Of a stretch of DNA of 38,237 nt, positions 24,432-32,314 are shown piece after piece (position 1 is the first letter of the stretch; the number at the start of each line of letters is the position of its first letter). Location: assembly GCA_002753505.1 (NCBI GenBank), contig PEAG01000032.1, positions 1 to 38,237 on the forward strand, in the 5' to 3' direction. Made by a program: the position numbers and the translations under genes. The stretch is from Magnetococcales bacterium HCHbin5. GTDB lineage: Bacteria; Pseudomonadota; Magnetococcia; Magnetococcales; Magnetaquicoccaceae. Below the pieces are notes generated by a model. The model was not told where the DNA came from and did not search any database. It saw nothing but the letters and a program-made list of their open reading frames with translations.

Positions 24432-25694
24432 TCACTCATAACGCAATGCCTCCACAGGATCAATCCGTGCGGCCCGCCAGGCAGGATAGAGGGTGGCACC
24501 GAGGCTGATGGCCAGGCTGACGCCGGTGATCCAGACAACGTCCGACAAGACCACCTTGGATGGCAAATGGTCAATATAGTAGACCTCCCCCGACAGGATC
24601 TGAATACCGAACAGCTGTTCGATCACCCCCAAGACCGGCTCCAGGTTGTAAGCCAGGGAAAGCCCCAAAGCCAGCCCGGCCAGAGTACCCGTCAGGCCGA
24701 TGATCCCGCCGTTGATGATAAAGATGGTCATCACCCCCCGGGCTGTGGCTCCCATGGTCTTTAAAATGGCAATCTCCTGCCCCTTCTCCATCACCGACAT
24801 GATCAGGCTGGAGACAATGTTGAAAGCCGCCACCACCACCACCAGAAAAAGAATCACAAACATGGTGGCTTTTTCCATGCGCAATGCACGGAAAAAATTA
24901 TAGTTCATCTCCATCCAGTTCTGGATCCAGAAACCGCCCTCGGCCTGGGAGAGAGGGGCCAGTTGCTGTTCCAACACCTTCTGGGTCTGTGCCGCCGAAT
25001 CGGGGTGCGGGGTCTTGACCTCGATGCCCGTCACCGTTTGACCCATGCGCAACAGGGCCTGGGCATCCGGCAGGTGGATATAGACCAGAGCACTGTCATA
25101 TTCGTACATGCCGGAATTAAAGATGCCAGCCACTGTAAACCGTTTCATCCGTGGCATGGTACCCATGGCCGTCACATTGGCCGTAGCCACCATCAACGTA
25201 ACCGAATCTCCCAGCGCAACGCCCAGATTGCTGGCCAGGTTTTTGCCCAATATCATGCCAAAGCCGGAGAGTTGCTCCAGCTTGCCCTGCACCATATTGG
25301 TCTCCAGATCGGAAACCGACTTTTCCCGCTGAATATCCACGCCCCGCATCGCCACCCCAATGGCACGCCCCCTGGCCTGCACCATGGCCTGCCCGGAAAT
25401 AAAGGGAGCCGATCCGGCAACACCCGGCGTTTTGCCAACCATTTCCAGCACCGCAGCGGTCTGCGCAATACTGCCACTGTATGTGCGGATGGTGACATGG
25501 CTCGTGACGCCCAAAATCTGATTTTGCAGGGTCTCCCGGAAACCGGTCATCACCGCCAAAACCACAATCAAGGCCGCCACCCCCAAGGCAATTCCACCCA
25601 TGGAGAGCAACGTGATCACGCTGATAAAATGTTGGGTCCGCTTGGCCCGCAAATAACGCAGACCAATCAGCCACTCATAACGGTTGGCAAGCAT
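24432..25694 (-). CDS. LolC/LolE family lipoprotein-releasing transmembrane protein
   Basis: The protein of 420 residues has one N-terminal TM helix (SMGGIALGVAALIVVLAVM), a large periplasmic MacB-like core domain, and three C-terminal helices in an FtsX domain. The ending ATLYPAWRAARIDPVEALRYE is typical. The start IGLRYLRAKR...FISVITLLSMGGIALGV matches LolC/E, so ATG 25694 (MLANRYEW) is preferred over upstream frame extensions to 25817. LolCDE extracts lipoproteins from the inner membrane for LolA-dependent transfer to the outer membrane. The ATPase gene lolD, which usually follows, is not here: the next gene in this direction is an unrelated AT-rich membrane protein. A single LolC/E protein may act as a homodimer, as in bacteria with LolF-type permeases (inference). 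Confidence 0.88.
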   Translation of the reverse strand: MLANRYEWLIGLRYLRAKRTQHFISVITLLSMGGIALGVAALIVVLAVMTGFRETLQNQILGVTSHVTIRTYSGSIAQTAAVLEMVGKTPGVAGSAPFISGQAMVQARGRAIGVAMRGVDIQREKSVSDLETNMVQGKLEQLSGFGMILGKNLASNLGVALGDSVTLMVATANVTAMGTMPRMKRFTVAGIFNSGMYEYDSALVYIHLPDAQALLRMGQTVTGIEVKTPHPDSAAQTQKVLEQQLAPLSQAEGGFWIQNWMEMNYNFFRALRMEKATMFVILFLVVVVAAFNIVSSLIMSVMEKGQEIAILKTMGATARGVMTIFIINGGIIGLTGTLAGLALGLSLAYNLEPVLGVIEQLFGIQILSGEVYYIDHLPSKVVLSDVVWITGVSLAISLGATLYPAWRAARIDPVEALRYE

Positions 25695-26022
25695 GGATTG
25701 ACTTGAAGCCCCCTGACTGGGTTGCACAACAGATGGGAAACGAACAACCGATCGAACCATCGAACCCGGAGGGCTGGCCGCAGAGAAATCATGGGATGGA
25801 ACACATGGACTCCGCACGCCTGCTTGATCAGGGACAGGAAGACGATCAAAAATGGCATATATTGGCTCTCTATTTCCGAAAAATCAAGCAATTATGGTTG
25901 AGCGTTTGCGACCTTGCCGTATTGTATGGCTTTTTCCGCCCATTTCCCGTATCCTTTTCGTGCCTGTGCAGTGATTTAGGCCCCTTGCAACATTGAACAC
26001 TCTTCAAAAAATGAGGCCGGCC
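25695..26022. other. Divergent intergenic region
   Basis: About 330 bases lie between the divergent lolC-type gene (-) and the following + gene. Short open frames exist on both strands, but none has a Shine-Dalgarno together with recognisable protein features. The region should hold the promoters of both neighbours; only the + candidate at 25898-25925 is visible. Confidence 0.45.
25898..25925 (+). promoter_or_regulatory. Possible promoter for the 26.0-kb gene
   Basis: TTGAGC (25898-25903) and TATTGT (25920-25925) are separated by 16 bases, each matching consensus at four of six positions. They lie about 100 bases upstream of the start codon. Confidence 0.35.
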
Positions 26023-26760
26023 ATGTGGAGTCCCAAACCCTTTGCGGTGGTGCCGTGGCCCTGTTATGGCTGGATGGTGGTGGGGTTGCTGTTGCAGTTG
26101 GCATGGCATGCCGCCTGGCCCCCGCCCCAGGCACGTCTGAACCCATGGCCCGAACCGGTGCCAACCCCCTGGCTGCGACTGCTCAGTATGGGTGAACCGA
26201 CGGCACTGGCCAAAGGGTTGATGTTGTGGCTGCAAACATTCGATTACCAGGCCGGCGTCAACCTGACCCTCCCGGAGTTGGGAATGGATCGACTGGAAGG
26301 GTGGTTGGAGCGGGTGTTGGATCTGGATCCCCGGGGACACTATCCGTTGCTGGTGGCCGTGCGTTATTATGGTGAACTGACCCCCCCGGCACAACAACGA
26401 CGGATGGGCGCGTTCGCCTATCGGCGGTTTCTGGAAGATCCCCAACGCCGCTGGCCCTGGTTGGCCCATGCCGCCATCACTGCCAAGCACCAACTGCATG
26501 ATTTACCGCTGGCGTTGCGCTATGCCCGCGCCATTCGGCTCCATGCCACCGGTGCCAGCGTCCCCTCCTGGGCCAAACAGATGGAAATTGTCTTGCTGGA
26601 GGATATGGGAGAGTGGCAAGATGCCCAGTATTTGATTGGCGGATTGTTGGCCGGAGGAACGTTGACAGATCCCCAGGAGATTCGCTTCTGGTCTGACCGC
26701 CTGCGTCAATTGCAACAACGAAACAACACCGTGTCATCCCCCTCGGGAACCACACGGTAG
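26023..26760 (+). CDS. Membrane-anchored protein of unknown function
   Basis: This protein of about 245 residues has one N-terminal TM helix (YGWMVVGLLLQLAWHAAW) followed by a helical soluble part rich in Trp and Leu. The helical pairs (LEGWLERVLDLDPRGHYPLL; LALRYARAIRLH) look TPR-like in spacing, including a DLDP turn, but no definite repeat is assigned. GAGG at 26013-26016 favours ATG 26023; ATG 26011 and TTG 25993 in the same frame are alternatives. The gene is divergent from the lolC-type gene and ends 62 bases before a prepilin-like gene, so those two + genes may be co-transcribed. Function unknown. Confidence 0.65.
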   Translation: MWSPKPFAVVPWPCYGWMVVGLLLQLAWHAAWPPPQARLNPWPEPVPTPWLRLLSMGEPTALAKGLMLWLQTFDYQAGVNLTLPELGMDRLEGWLERVLDLDPRGHYPLLVAVRYYGELTPPAQQRRMGAFAYRRFLEDPQRRWPWLAHAAITAKHQLHDLPLALRYARAIRLHATGASVPSWAKQMEIVLLEDMGEWQDAQYLIGGLLAGGTLTDPQEIRFWSDRLRQLQQRNNTVSSPSGTTR

Positions 26761-26822
26761 AGGTATTGACAAAACCCGTATTGACAACAACCCCCTGGCT
26801 GTATGTGTTGAGGAGATCCCCC

Positions 26823-27623
26823 ATGGACAAATTCGCGAAATGGCATCGCACGCCCCATCAGGACGGCTTCACGCTGATTGAAATTGCCATTGTCATCATC
26901 ATCATTGGCTTGATCCTGGGGGGGGTGTTGAAAGGTCAAGAGCTGATTCGCAGTGCCCGCACCCATAGTGTGGCGGACCAGGGCAGTGCCGTCAAATCGG
27001 CCATCATGGGTTTTGCCGACCGTTACCGGGCTCTGCCGGGAGACTATGACAAGGCGGCTGCCAACATTCCCGGCGTGGCCAGCGGTCAGGATGGTGATGG
27101 CAATGGCCGGGTGGGTTACAACGACAGCAAAACTCCCGGCACCCCGGACGAGGCCAACCGTCTGCTGGAAAGCGGTCTGGTCTGGCTCCATTTGGCCAAG
27201 GCCGGTTTTATCTCAGGCTCGTTTGATGGCAAGCCTTTGCGGCCGGGGGATTTGAAGGGCTGGGGCTGTCCATCGGAAACCTGCATGATGAATGCCTTCA
27301 ACGGTCCCATGCTGTTCATTTATGCCAATGAGCAGACCGGTGTCTCCTGGGCTTCGGATTCGGCCAACAGCAATCAGTTGTGGGTGGGAAAAAATATTCC
27401 GTCCGAATTGATCTCCGAGTTGGACCGCAAGATGGATGACGGCAAACCATCGACCGGCAATTTTCGGGCGGGAGACGGGTTTGTCGAAGGGGCCCCCACA
27501 CTGGTCGGCAACTCATGTGCCGTGGGAGGCAAGCTGCCCAAAAAAGAGCAGGCAGAGGGGCTGCCTTTCTCCTGGGATCTCAAAAACCAGGCCGTTGACT
27601 GCGGAGCGGTGTTGCTGTTTTGA
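26823..27623 (+). CDS. Type IV prepilin-like / pseudopilin protein
   Basis: The 266-residue protein has a class III signal: a short charged leader, then Gly15-Phe16 (DGFTLIEIAIV) with Glu20 at mature position 5, followed by one hydrophobic helix. A prepilin peptidase would cleave after Gly15. The rest is a globular domain with CPSETC and two further cysteines near the C-terminus (NSCAVGG and AVDCGAV) that could form disulfides. It contains a calcium-site-like GQDGDGNGRVGYND loop. It is much longer than most pseudopilins and no pilus assembly gene is nearby, so its system is unknown. GGAG about ten bases before ATG 26823 supports the start. A long palindromic repeat array follows the stop. Confidence 0.82.
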   Translation: MDKFAKWHRTPHQDGFTLIEIAIVIIIIGLILGGVLKGQELIRSARTHSVADQGSAVKSAIMGFADRYRALPGDYDKAAANIPGVASGQDGDGNGRVGYNDSKTPGTPDEANRLLESGLVWLHLAKAGFISGSFDGKPLRPGDLKGWGCPSETCMMNAFNGPMLFIYANEQTGVSWASDSANSNQLWVGKNIPSELISELDRKMDDGKPSTGNFRAGDGFVEGAPTLVGNSCAVGGKLPKKEQAEGLPFSWDLKNQAVDCGAVLLF

Positions 27624-27656
27624 CCGGCACCGCCTTCTGTTCCGGCTTGTTTGAAT

Positions 27657-27932
27657 GGTTGCAGTCTTTCTTTAAACGATTGCAGGGGTCCGGGGAGCGT
27701 GACGCTCCCCGGCGGGGTGCAGGGGCAAAGCCCCATATGCGCTCACAGGGTTGCAGTCTTTCTTTAAACGATTGCAGGGGTCTGGGGAGCGTGACGCTCC
27801 CCGGCGGGGTGCAGGGGCAAAGCCCCATATGCGCTCACAGGGTTGCAGTCTTTCTTTAAACGATTGCAGGGGTCTGGGGACCGTCACGGTCCCCAGTGGG
27901 GTGCAGGGGCAAAGCCCCTGCATGAGATGCGC
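27657..27932 (+). repeat. Three tandem 92-bp REP-like units
   Basis: The units start at 27657, 27749 and 27841, an exact 92-base period. Units 1 and 2 differ by one base. Each has a TTTCTTTAAACGATTGCAGGGG lead-in, a central hairpin, and a second hairpin around GGGGCAAAGCCCC. The central hairpin is GGGGAGCG-TGA-CGCTCCCC in units 1 and 2 but GGGGACCG-TCA-CGGTCCCC in unit 3, so both sides of one base pair changed together. The array begins 34 bases after the prepilin-like stop. The open frames through it (GLCPCTP-type peptides) are by-products of the repeat. Confidence 0.92.
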
Positions 27933-28251
27933 GTTTTCCCAAAGCCCATTTTCGCAGAAAATGGGCGCAACGCGCACAAAGCCGCCCCGCAGGGGCGACC
28001 TTGGGAGGGCGGCAGCCCGACTCGCACGGTTATGTTGCGGAAAATGTTTGGATAAGAAACCAGAACTTGTGGATATGCAGATTTTTGTTTGACACAAGGC
28101 CAGGAATGTTTTTTCTCCAAGCCATACCCCAATTTGGCCAACTCTCGGTCGGGCTGCCGCCCTCCAGGAGTGCCCCTGCGGGGCGTTTTGGGCGCGCTGC
28201 GCCCATTTGCTGCGCAAATGGGCTTTTGTGAAAGCGCGCCCGTTACATGCA
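27933..28251. repeat. Inverted pair of a second hairpin module around a unique core
   Basis: The left half (27944-28021) and right half (28148-28223) carry the same motifs in opposite orientation: GCCCATTT..AAATGGGC hairpins, a GCCCCGCAGGGGC-type palindrome, and GGAGGGCGGCAGCCCGAC against GTCGGGCTGCCGCCCTCC. The left hairpin is GCCCATTTTC-GCA-GAAAATGGGC (27944-27966) and the right is GCCCATTTGC-TGC-GCAAATGGGC (28201-28223); one base pair differs on both strands. About 125 bases of unique, more AT-rich sequence lie in the centre. No gene is apparent. Confidence 0.8.
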
Positions 28252-28567
28252 GGGGCTTTGCCCCTGCACCCCACTGGGGACCGTGACGGTCCCCAGGCCC
28301 CTGCAATCGTTTGAAAAGATCAGAAAAAGCATGGGTATGGTCATCATGTTAGCGCATATGTGGGGCTTTGCCCCTGCACCCCACTGGGGACCGTGACGGT
28401 CCCCAGGCCCCTGCAATTGTTTGAAAAGATCAGAAAAAGCATGGGTGTGGTCATCATGTTAGCGCATATGTGGGGCTTTGCCCCTGCACCCCACTGGGGA
28501 CCGTGACGGTCCCCAGGCCCCTGCAATTGTTTAAAGATAAAAAAAAGCATGGGTGTGGTCATCATGT
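28252..28567 (-). repeat. Three tandem 110-bp REP-like units, opposite orientation
   Basis: The units start at 28252, 28362 and 28472, an exact 110-base period. Units 1 and 2 differ at two positions; unit 3 has a changed tail. Read on the - strand they show the same core as the 92-bp units (ATTGCAGGGG, then CTGGGGACCG-TCA-CGGTCCCCAG, then GTGCAGGGGCAAAGCCCC) but a different flank (TTTTTCTGATCTTTTCAAAC). The array ends about ten bases from the dciA stop codon, so the whole 0.9-kb block separates two convergent genes. Confidence 0.92.
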
Positions 28568-28577
28568 TTTGGAAAAT

Positions 28578-29069
28578 TCAGAGGTCTGCTTGTTCGTGCC
28601 GTACGCGGGTCATATGGTTCAATACGATGGAACGCAACACCGCTCGCAGCTCCGGGTCCACCACAGCGGCCACCAACTCCGTCGCCCGCTGCTGATCCTC
28701 CAGACAGGGCTCCGGCCAGAGCTCTGGTGTTGCTTTGGCAATCTCGACCACCCCATGAAGAGTACCCTGCCGGAATCGCAGCTCCCGCACGGTTCCGGAA
28801 GGGAGACGACGCTGCATCTTTTCCAACAACTCACCCTTTAAATGGTGCAGTTGGCTGTTCCAGACGGGGGAGTCCACCCGCACCGTCAACACACCGTTGC
28901 TTAAACGGGCAGGCTCGGAGTGCTGTGCCACCTGTGGACCCACCACCTGACACCACTCCCAGCGCAACTTGTGGGCCTTGCTGCGGGGCTGGTCCAGCAA
29001 GCGACCAGCAATATGCTGGATAACCGTGGCAACCGGCGTATAGCCGCTGTTTTGATATTTGTTGTCCAT
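28578..29069 (-). CDS. dciA: DciA-like protein (DUF721), replicative helicase loader family
   Basis: The 163-residue protein has the DUF721/DciA pattern: LRWEWCQVVGPQVAQHSEPA at about 35-54, then GVLTVRVDSPVWNSQLHHLK, then VRELRFRQG. DciA helps load the DnaB helicase in the many bacteria that lack DnaC/DnaI-type loaders. The C-terminal extension of about 60 residues beyond the KH-like core is lineage-specific. No Shine-Dalgarno is evident before ATG 29069, but a TATAAT lies ten bases upstream, so the leader may be very short. The gene is divergent from the next + gene (47 bases apart) and converges on the repeat array. Confidence 0.85.
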   Translation of the reverse strand: MDNKYQNSGYTPVATVIQHIAGRLLDQPRSKAHKLRWEWCQVVGPQVAQHSEPARLSNGVLTVRVDSPVWNSQLHHLKGELLEKMQRRLPSGTVRELRFRQGTLHGVVEIAKATPELWPEPCLEDQQRATELVAAVVDPELRAVLRSIVLNHMTRVRHEQADL

Positions 29070-29079
29070 GGTGTTGGAT

Positions 29080-29085
29080 ATTATA
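29080..29085 (-). promoter_or_regulatory. Perfect -10 hexamer upstream of dciA
   Basis: TATAAT on the - strand lies ten bases before the dciA ATG. There is no good -35 at 16-18 bases. If used, it would give a nearly leaderless mRNA, consistent with the missing Shine-Dalgarno. Confidence 0.35.
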
Positions 29086-29116
29086 TTGTTTATTCCAGAA
29101 TGGCCATAAAAAAAAC

Positions 29117-30235
29117 ATGAACCTGCACACCCCCGCTTGGTTTGGACTCACGGCTCTGCTGGCCTTTTTAAGCGTCAGTGGTTGGCAAAACGGTTGGCCG
29201 CTGCCCGTTGTCACACACCTCATCCTGGCCGTGGGGAGTTTTCCCCTGATTCTGGCCGCCATGATCTACTTTACCCCCGTGCTGACCCGGAGCGGCACGG
29301 TCCCCCGCTGGATCACACGACTGCCGCTGTTGGCCATGCTGGCCGGCGGTATTGCCACCATCGCCCTGCGGCAAAACATGGACTGGATCGGCTTGGCCAT
29401 CCCCCTCGCCATACTGGGCGTGGCCGTCGGCCTGGGATGGACAAACCGTCGCGCTGCCAAAGCGTTGGGAGGAGCCCACCCGGGTCTGGCCTGGTACCAG
29501 GCCGCCCTGCTCTGCCTGCTGCTGGGACTGCTGGCCATTCTGACCGCCTGGCTGTGGCCAGAACAGTGGGCTCCCCTGCGCATGCTGCATCGCCACCTGA
29601 ACCTGTTGGGCTTCGTGGGACTGACCGCCATCGGCACCCTGCAGGTGTTGCTCCCCACGGTCGCCTCTTACCCCGATCCCCAGGTTGGGAAACGGTTACG
29701 GTTTGATCTGCGCTATGCCCTCTCCGGTACCCTGCTGATGGCCGCTGGCGCAACCTCCTGGCTTTGGCTGAGCGGTTTGGGCCTGGTTGCATGGGGATGG
29801 GTGCTGGGACAATTTTTTTGGGCGATACGCGCCCATTACCGTCAAATTTTAGCAACCGGAGGTGCCGCCCTCTCCCTGCTGCTGGCACTGGTCGGTTTTG
29901 CCCTCACCCTGCTCGCTACACTATGGCAAGGAGGGGTGCTGCCGCTGCCACTCTTTATCGCCCTGTTTTTATTTCCTCTGGTGACAGGCGCGTTGGCACA
30001 CCTGTTGCCTCTCTGGTGGTGGCCCGGCCTGCCAACACCCCGACGTACCGCTGCCCAACAAAAACTGGCCCGCTACACCCTGCTGCGGGTCGGAGCCTGC
30101 TGGATCGGGGGCCTGGGTATGATGGCAGAGAGTCCGTGGGCCGTTTATTGGCTCACCGGCTCCATATCCCTGTTCCTGGGACAACTGCTTGGCTGCCTGT
30201 GGCCATCCAACAGCCCGCCGACGGCGAACCACTGA
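29117..30235 (+). CDS. Polytopic membrane protein, possibly NnrS / haem-copper oxidase I-like
   Basis: The 372-residue protein is almost entirely hydrophobic, with about eleven predicted TM helices. Histidines sit at helix edges: THLILAVGSFPL in helix 2, HRHLNLLGFVGLTAIGT in a middle helix and HLLPLWWW near the end. This spacing and the LLGFVGL..IGTLQVLLP segment recall NnrS-type and haem-copper oxidase subunit I-like membrane proteins, but I cannot assign a family with certainty. The binding of haem is an inference. ATG 29117 has no clear Shine-Dalgarno. It is divergent from dciA and 40 bases upstream of rsmA, so it may head the operon that continues through rsmA. Confidence 0.6.
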   Translation: MNLHTPAWFGLTALLAFLSVSGWQNGWPLPVVTHLILAVGSFPLILAAMIYFTPVLTRSGTVPRWITRLPLLAMLAGGIATIALRQNMDWIGLAIPLAILGVAVGLGWTNRRAAKALGGAHPGLAWYQAALLCLLLGLLAILTAWLWPEQWAPLRMLHRHLNLLGFVGLTAIGTLQVLLPTVASYPDPQVGKRLRFDLRYALSGTLLMAAGATSWLWLSGLGLVAWGWVLGQFFWAIRAHYRQILATGGAALSLLLALVGFALTLLATLWQGGVLPLPLFIALFLFPLVTGALAHLLPLWWWPGLPTPRRTAAQQKLARYTLLRVGACWIGGLGMMAESPWAVYWLTGSISLFLGQLLGCLWPSNSPPTANH

Positions 30236-30275
30236 CGGCATCATGCGCAGATCATGACAAGGATAACATAAACTC

Positions 30276-31109
30276 ATGTCGCTGATTCATCTGTTAAAAA
30301 TGTGCGGTCTGCGCCCCAAAAAAGGGCTGGGACAAAATTTTCTGGTGGACGAAGCGTTGGCCGAACGAATCGCCGAGGCGGCCGCCGCTCGGATGCCGGG
30401 GCATTTTGTTGAAATCGGACCCGGTGTTGGCAGTCTGACCCGTCCATTATTGAGTCGCACCGGGCAATTATGGGCTGTGGAGCAGGATGAGGCTCTCATC
30501 CCGCTGCTGCGTACCCGGACCGAGGGGTTGGGGCAACTGGAGGTTGAACAGGGAGATGCGTTGCGGATTGATTTCCGCCAATGGGCGGCGCGTCTGGGAG
30601 GACCGCTGACCATCGTGGCCAACCTGCCCTACCACATCAGCACCCCCATACTGTTTCATCTGCTGGAGCAGGGTGACGGGATCGAAGCCATGATTTTAAT
30701 GTTTCAAAAAGAGGTGGCAGATCGCATTGCTGCCGCCCCCAACAGCAAAGCCTACGGCATTCTGTCGGTCCACTGCCAACTCTGGATGACGGTTGAAAGC
30801 CTGTTTGATCTCCCCCCCTCCTCTTTCTATCCCGCACCCAAAGTGGACTCCAGCGTGGTACGTCTGGTGCGCCGGGCGGATCCACTGGCTCCGGTGGCGG
30901 ATCCACTCTTTTTTCGTCAGGTGGTCCGGGCCGCCTTCGGCCAGCGACGCAAAACCCTGCTCAACGCCCTGAAAACGGTCACACCCAACCCAGCCCCCTG
31001 GCTGGCGCGGGCCGACATAGAGCCAGGCCGCCGCGGGGAGAGCCTCTCCGTGGTGGAGTTTGCCCGTCTGTCCAATACCGGAGAGCCCCATGAAAATCCA
31101 AAAAGCTGA
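30276..31109 (+). CDS. rsmA: 16S rRNA dimethyladenosine transferase
   Basis: RsmA (KsgA) dimethylates two adjacent adenines near the 3' end of 16S rRNA during small-subunit assembly, using SAM. The 277-residue protein shows all landmarks: KKGLGQNFLVD at the start, the SAM loop EIGPGVGSLT (47-56), acidic motif AVEQDEALIPLL, catalytic NLPYHIS (116-122), QKEVADRI, and FYPAPKVDSSV in the C-terminal part. The length is normal. In many proteobacteria it follows pdxA in a lptD-surA-pdxA-rsmA operon; here it lies before lptD, so the same set is rearranged. Its end overlaps the next gene by 20 bases. Confidence 0.97.
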   Translation: MSLIHLLKMCGLRPKKGLGQNFLVDEALAERIAEAAAARMPGHFVEIGPGVGSLTRPLLSRTGQLWAVEQDEALIPLLRTRTEGLGQLEVEQGDALRIDFRQWAARLGGPLTIVANLPYHISTPILFHLLEQGDGIEAMILMFQKEVADRIAAAPNSKAYGILSVHCQLWMTVESLFDLPPSSFYPAPKVDSSVVRLVRRADPLAPVADPLFFRQVVRAAFGQRRKTLLNALKTVTPNPAPWLARADIEPGRRGESLSVVEFARLSNTGEPHENPKS

Positions 31110-32124
31110 CCTGCAACTGGCCGTCGAACGACAAATCATCAGTGCCGAAACTCTGGAGCAACTTTGGCCCTTGCTGGAAGAGTGCCAGCGCAGCCGTCCC
31201 TCTTTCCAGGGTACCCACATTCTCTACTACCTGGGCGGCATGATCGCCATCGGGGCCCTCAGCCTCTTTATGACCATGGGGTGGGAGCTGTTTGGGGGGT
31301 GGGGCCTGTTCGCCATTGCCCTGGGCATGGCGATGGGAGCGATAGGGCTGACCCGTTGGTTTTTGCAACGGCAGGGATTTGCCATTCCCGCCGGCATCAT
31401 GCTCACTTTGGCGGTGGTCTTGGTACCCCTGGCCATCTATGGCCTGCAGGCCGGCATGGGGCTTTGGGTGGAAGGAGTGGTCTATCGGGATTACCACACC
31501 CACATAGACTGGCGTTGGGTCTGGATGGAGTTGGGCACCCTGCTGGCTGCTTCCCTGTTGCTGTGGCGGTTTCGGTTGCCCTTCGCGGTGATGCCGGTGG
31601 CCGTCACCCTCTGGTATATGAGCATGGATTTTGCATCCCTGTTCGCCGGGCAATCGGCCTGGGAGGGTGGGTTGGCGCAAAAAATTTCCATTCTGTTCGG
31701 TCTGGGCATGCTGGGATTGGCGTTCTGGGTAGATCTGCGCAACCGCTCCCCCCAGGATTTTGCCTTTTGGCTCTACCTGTTCGGCGTCATCACCTTCTGG
31801 GGCGGACTGTCGCTGCTGGACTCGTCCGATGAACTGGGAAAATTTTTGTATTGTTGCGTCAATGTCGGCATGATATTCCTGGGCGGGTTGTTGATGCGGC
31901 GGGTTTTTGCGGTGTTTGGCGGTCTGGGAATGAGCGGTTATCTGTTTTATCTGTCTCACAAGGTTTTTGTCGACAGCGTGCTGTTTCCCTTTGTCCTGAC
32001 TGGTTTGGGATTGGGCCTGGTCTACCTGGGTGTGCTATGGCAACAACACGAAGCGCGCCTGGCAGCCCGGTACCAGCCTTTTCTCCCCACGCCCTTGCAG
32101 GAAATGTTGGAGCGACGTCGATAA
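31090..32124 (+). CDS. DUF2157-like polytopic membrane protein
   Basis: The 344-residue protein has an N-terminal cytoplasmic helical segment (about 1-45, with LQLAVERQIISAETLEQLW) followed by about nine TM helices. A first TM with ILYYLGGMIAIGALSLFM and a short basic C-terminal tail fit the DUF2157-type layout, a family of unknown function. ATG 31090 with GGAGAG a few bases upstream is chosen; the start lies inside the end of rsmA, implying coupled translation. No catalytic motif is visible. Confidence 0.65.
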   Translation: MKIQKADLQLAVERQIISAETLEQLWPLLEECQRSRPSFQGTHILYYLGGMIAIGALSLFMTMGWELFGGWGLFAIALGMAMGAIGLTRWFLQRQGFAIPAGIMLTLAVVLVPLAIYGLQAGMGLWVEGVVYRDYHTHIDWRWVWMELGTLLAASLLLWRFRLPFAVMPVAVTLWYMSMDFASLFAGQSAWEGGLAQKISILFGLGMLGLAFWVDLRNRSPQDFAFWLYLFGVITFWGGLSLLDSSDELGKFLYCCVNVGMIFLGGLLMRRVFAVFGGLGMSGYLFYLSHKVFVDSVLFPFVLTGLGLGLVYLGVLWQQHEARLAARYQPFLPTPLQEMLERRR

Positions 32125-32314
32125 ACAACAGATCAAAAACCGCTCCTGCTCCAGGATTGGAAAAAATCATGGACTCCATAACAGCCATGGTGTCCAACTG
32201 GGCGGTTATGCTAGAGTGGGGCCTAATGGAACAGAAGCGCAAAACAAGACCCGCTCCATTCAATCCTGGTTTTCCACACCCTCGGGCGATCCATGGCAAT
32301 CCATTGTAATAAAG

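Noticed and set aside
25703-25996. Small + strand open frame in the divergent gap before the 26-kb gene
   Set aside because: It has no ribosome-binding site or recognisable protein features and overlaps likely promoter sequence.
27580-28565. Many open frames on both strands coding peptides such as MGLCPCTP and related short proteins
   Set aside because: They lie wholly inside the palindromic repeat array, repeat with its 92- or 110-base period and exist in both orientations. They are by-products of the repeat rather than genes.
27657-28567. Possible CRISPR array
   Set aside because: The periods are 92 and 110 bases with the whole unit conserved. There are no unique spacers between short identical repeats, and no cas gene is present.
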